DNA of 6,334 nt. Origin: Anaerolineae bacterium (lineage in GTDB: Bacteria; Chloroflexota; Anaerolineae; B4-G1; SLSP01). The position numbers and the translations under genes were made by a program. This document shows, in pieces, positions 5,598 to 6,334 of this stretch. Position 1 is the stretch's first letter. Every line of letters begins with the position of its first letter. The notes under the pieces were generated by a model. The model made no database searches. It was given only the letters and a program-made list of their open reading frames with translations, and was not told the origin of the DNA. The stretch lies in assembly GCA_016927095.1 (NCBI GenBank), contig JAFGNI010000404.1, forward strand, positions 1 to 6,334. Direction: 5' to 3'.

Positions 5598-6304
5598 TAC
5601 GGTCCGCTGGGGGATACCGCAGTCTCAGTCGCATCCGGCGTTGGCGTGGGCTCCGGCGTCGGGGTCGGGAGCACATCAGCGAACCGCACCTCGTCAAAGC
5701 CCAGCGCCAGCAAGAAGGAACGCAGGACATCCTCGGCGTTAGCTGCAGCCTCAGCCTCGATGCCGTCCTCTAGAGCAGCCTCCAAGATGAGCCGCTCGGC
5801 CTCGCGCCGCGCCGCAGTCTCAAGCTCCTGGTTGAGCCCAACCATGCCGGTGCGCCGGTCGTAGACGTGCGTCTGTTCGTTATCCAGCGTGGCGACAAAC
5901 ACCTCTGCCGGCGGGAGCTTCACATAGAGGGTCCCATCATCATTGCGGAGCACATCGTCGGCCTCGATCTCCGCGAGGTCGACACCCGCGATCACCTCGC
6001 CGAAAGCTATCAGTAACAAGCGATCGCCAAACAGAAAACCTAGGGGACCCTGGCCCGTCTCCGCAGTGATCACCTTCTCGATGTGATAGGAGGCGGTTTC
6101 GAGCCGGCTCAAGCGCTGGATACTGTGGATCACCGTCGCAGCGCTTGGATAGATCGTGGGCGTGGGCTGGGGAATCAGCGGAAGCTGGGGCCCCCGCTCG
6201 ATCAGGCCAAACACCCCCTCACGCAGCTCCAACACTATCAGCGTTCCCAGAGCCACAAGGGAAATGAGGGCCAACCATAGCAGGATGCGACCGAGTTTGT
6301 CCAT
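5597..6304 (-). CDS. Membrane-anchored DUF4230 family protein, function unknown
   Basis: A 235-residue protein with one N-terminal hydrophobic segment (about residues 7-27, ILLWLALISLVALGTLIVL) followed by a Pro-rich linker (39-53), so most of it should lie outside the cytoplasmic membrane, tethered. The body matches DUF4230 as I know it: a region around SRLETASYHIEKVITAE (66-82), then GEVIAGVDLAEI (102-113), LPPAEVFVATLDNEQTHVYD (130-149), and a long charged Ala/Glu-rich helix (about 158-200) ending in LGFDEVRF (201-208). The tail is a low-complexity PTPTPEPTPTP run (213-223). GGGAGG (6314-6309) lies 4 nt before the ATG; another ATG 22 nt upstream is out of frame. Only 30 nt upstream are visible, so its promoter cannot be judged. 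The family has no established biochemical role, and the link with truD is positional only. Confidence 0.85.
   Translation of the reverse strand: MDKLGRILLWLALISLVALGTLIVLELREGVFGLIERGPQLPLIPQPTPTIYPSAATVIHSIQRLSRLETASYHIEKVITAETGQGPLGFLFGDRLLLIAFGEVIAGVDLAEIEADDVLRNDDGTLYVKLPPAEVFVATLDNEQTHVYDRRTGMVGLNQELETAARREAERLILEAALEDGIEAEAAANAEDVLRSFLLALGFDEVRFADVLPTPTPEPTPTPDATETAVSPSGP
5637..5669. repeat. Short degenerate repeats encoding the Pro-Thr tail of the DUF4230 protein
   Basis: GGCGT/GGGCTC-type hexamers repeat on the plus strand and encode alternating Pro-Thr/Pro-Glu residues (PTPTPEPTPTP) on the minus strand. This is a low-complexity coding tract, prone to length change, and is not a CRISPR or mobile element. 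Confidence 0.5.
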
Positions 6305-6334
6305 CGAACCTCCCGGCGGAAGCCATTGAAATTA

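Noticed and set aside
5637..5669. GC-rich short repeats as a CRISPR or tandem-repeat element
   Set aside because: They are explained by the Pro-Thr coding tail of the DUF4230 protein.

Overview
This window holds six genes, all on the minus strand, from a bacterium with fairly GC-rich DNA (about 60% GC by eye). The mix of a DUF4230 membrane protein, TruD, a divergent MurJ, a DUF62-type SAM hydrolase, a MurA with Asp at the catalytic-Cys position, and the start of what looks like a Chloroflexi-style RNase H-fold exonuclease suggests an uncultured member of the Chloroflexota. That placement is inferred from family resemblance; the window has no rRNA or other decisive marker.

Layout in the direction of transcription (right to left): a DUF4230 protein (6304-5597) and truD (5584-4412) are 12 nt apart, and the stop codon of the first overlaps the Shine-Dalgarno of the second. 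A 293-nt non-coding stretch (4411-4119) follows, with several palindromes and a diverged direct repeat. It ends in an extended -10 promoter placed so close to the murJ ATG that the transcript should be leaderless. Next come murJ (4118-2562), a SAM hydrolase gene (2552-1728, 9 nt after murJ, its Shine-Dalgarno overlapping the murJ stop), murA (1644-328) and a GTG-started gene cut off by the window edge (290-1). These four probably form one transcription unit.

Functionally, murA (first committed step of peptidoglycan precursor synthesis) and murJ (lipid II flipping) bracket the pathway and imply that the organism makes a murein wall. The SAM hydrolase between them and the probable exonuclease after them have no known role in murein synthesis. 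truD modifies tRNA; its DUF4230 partner is a membrane-anchored protein of unknown function.

I did not find an undescribed multi-gene system. The most useful observations are the Cys-to-Asp replacement in MurA (predicted intrinsic fosfomycin insensitivity), the leaderless murJ promoter, the loss of arginines in MurJ that are essential in E. coli, and the structured gap between truD and murJ.
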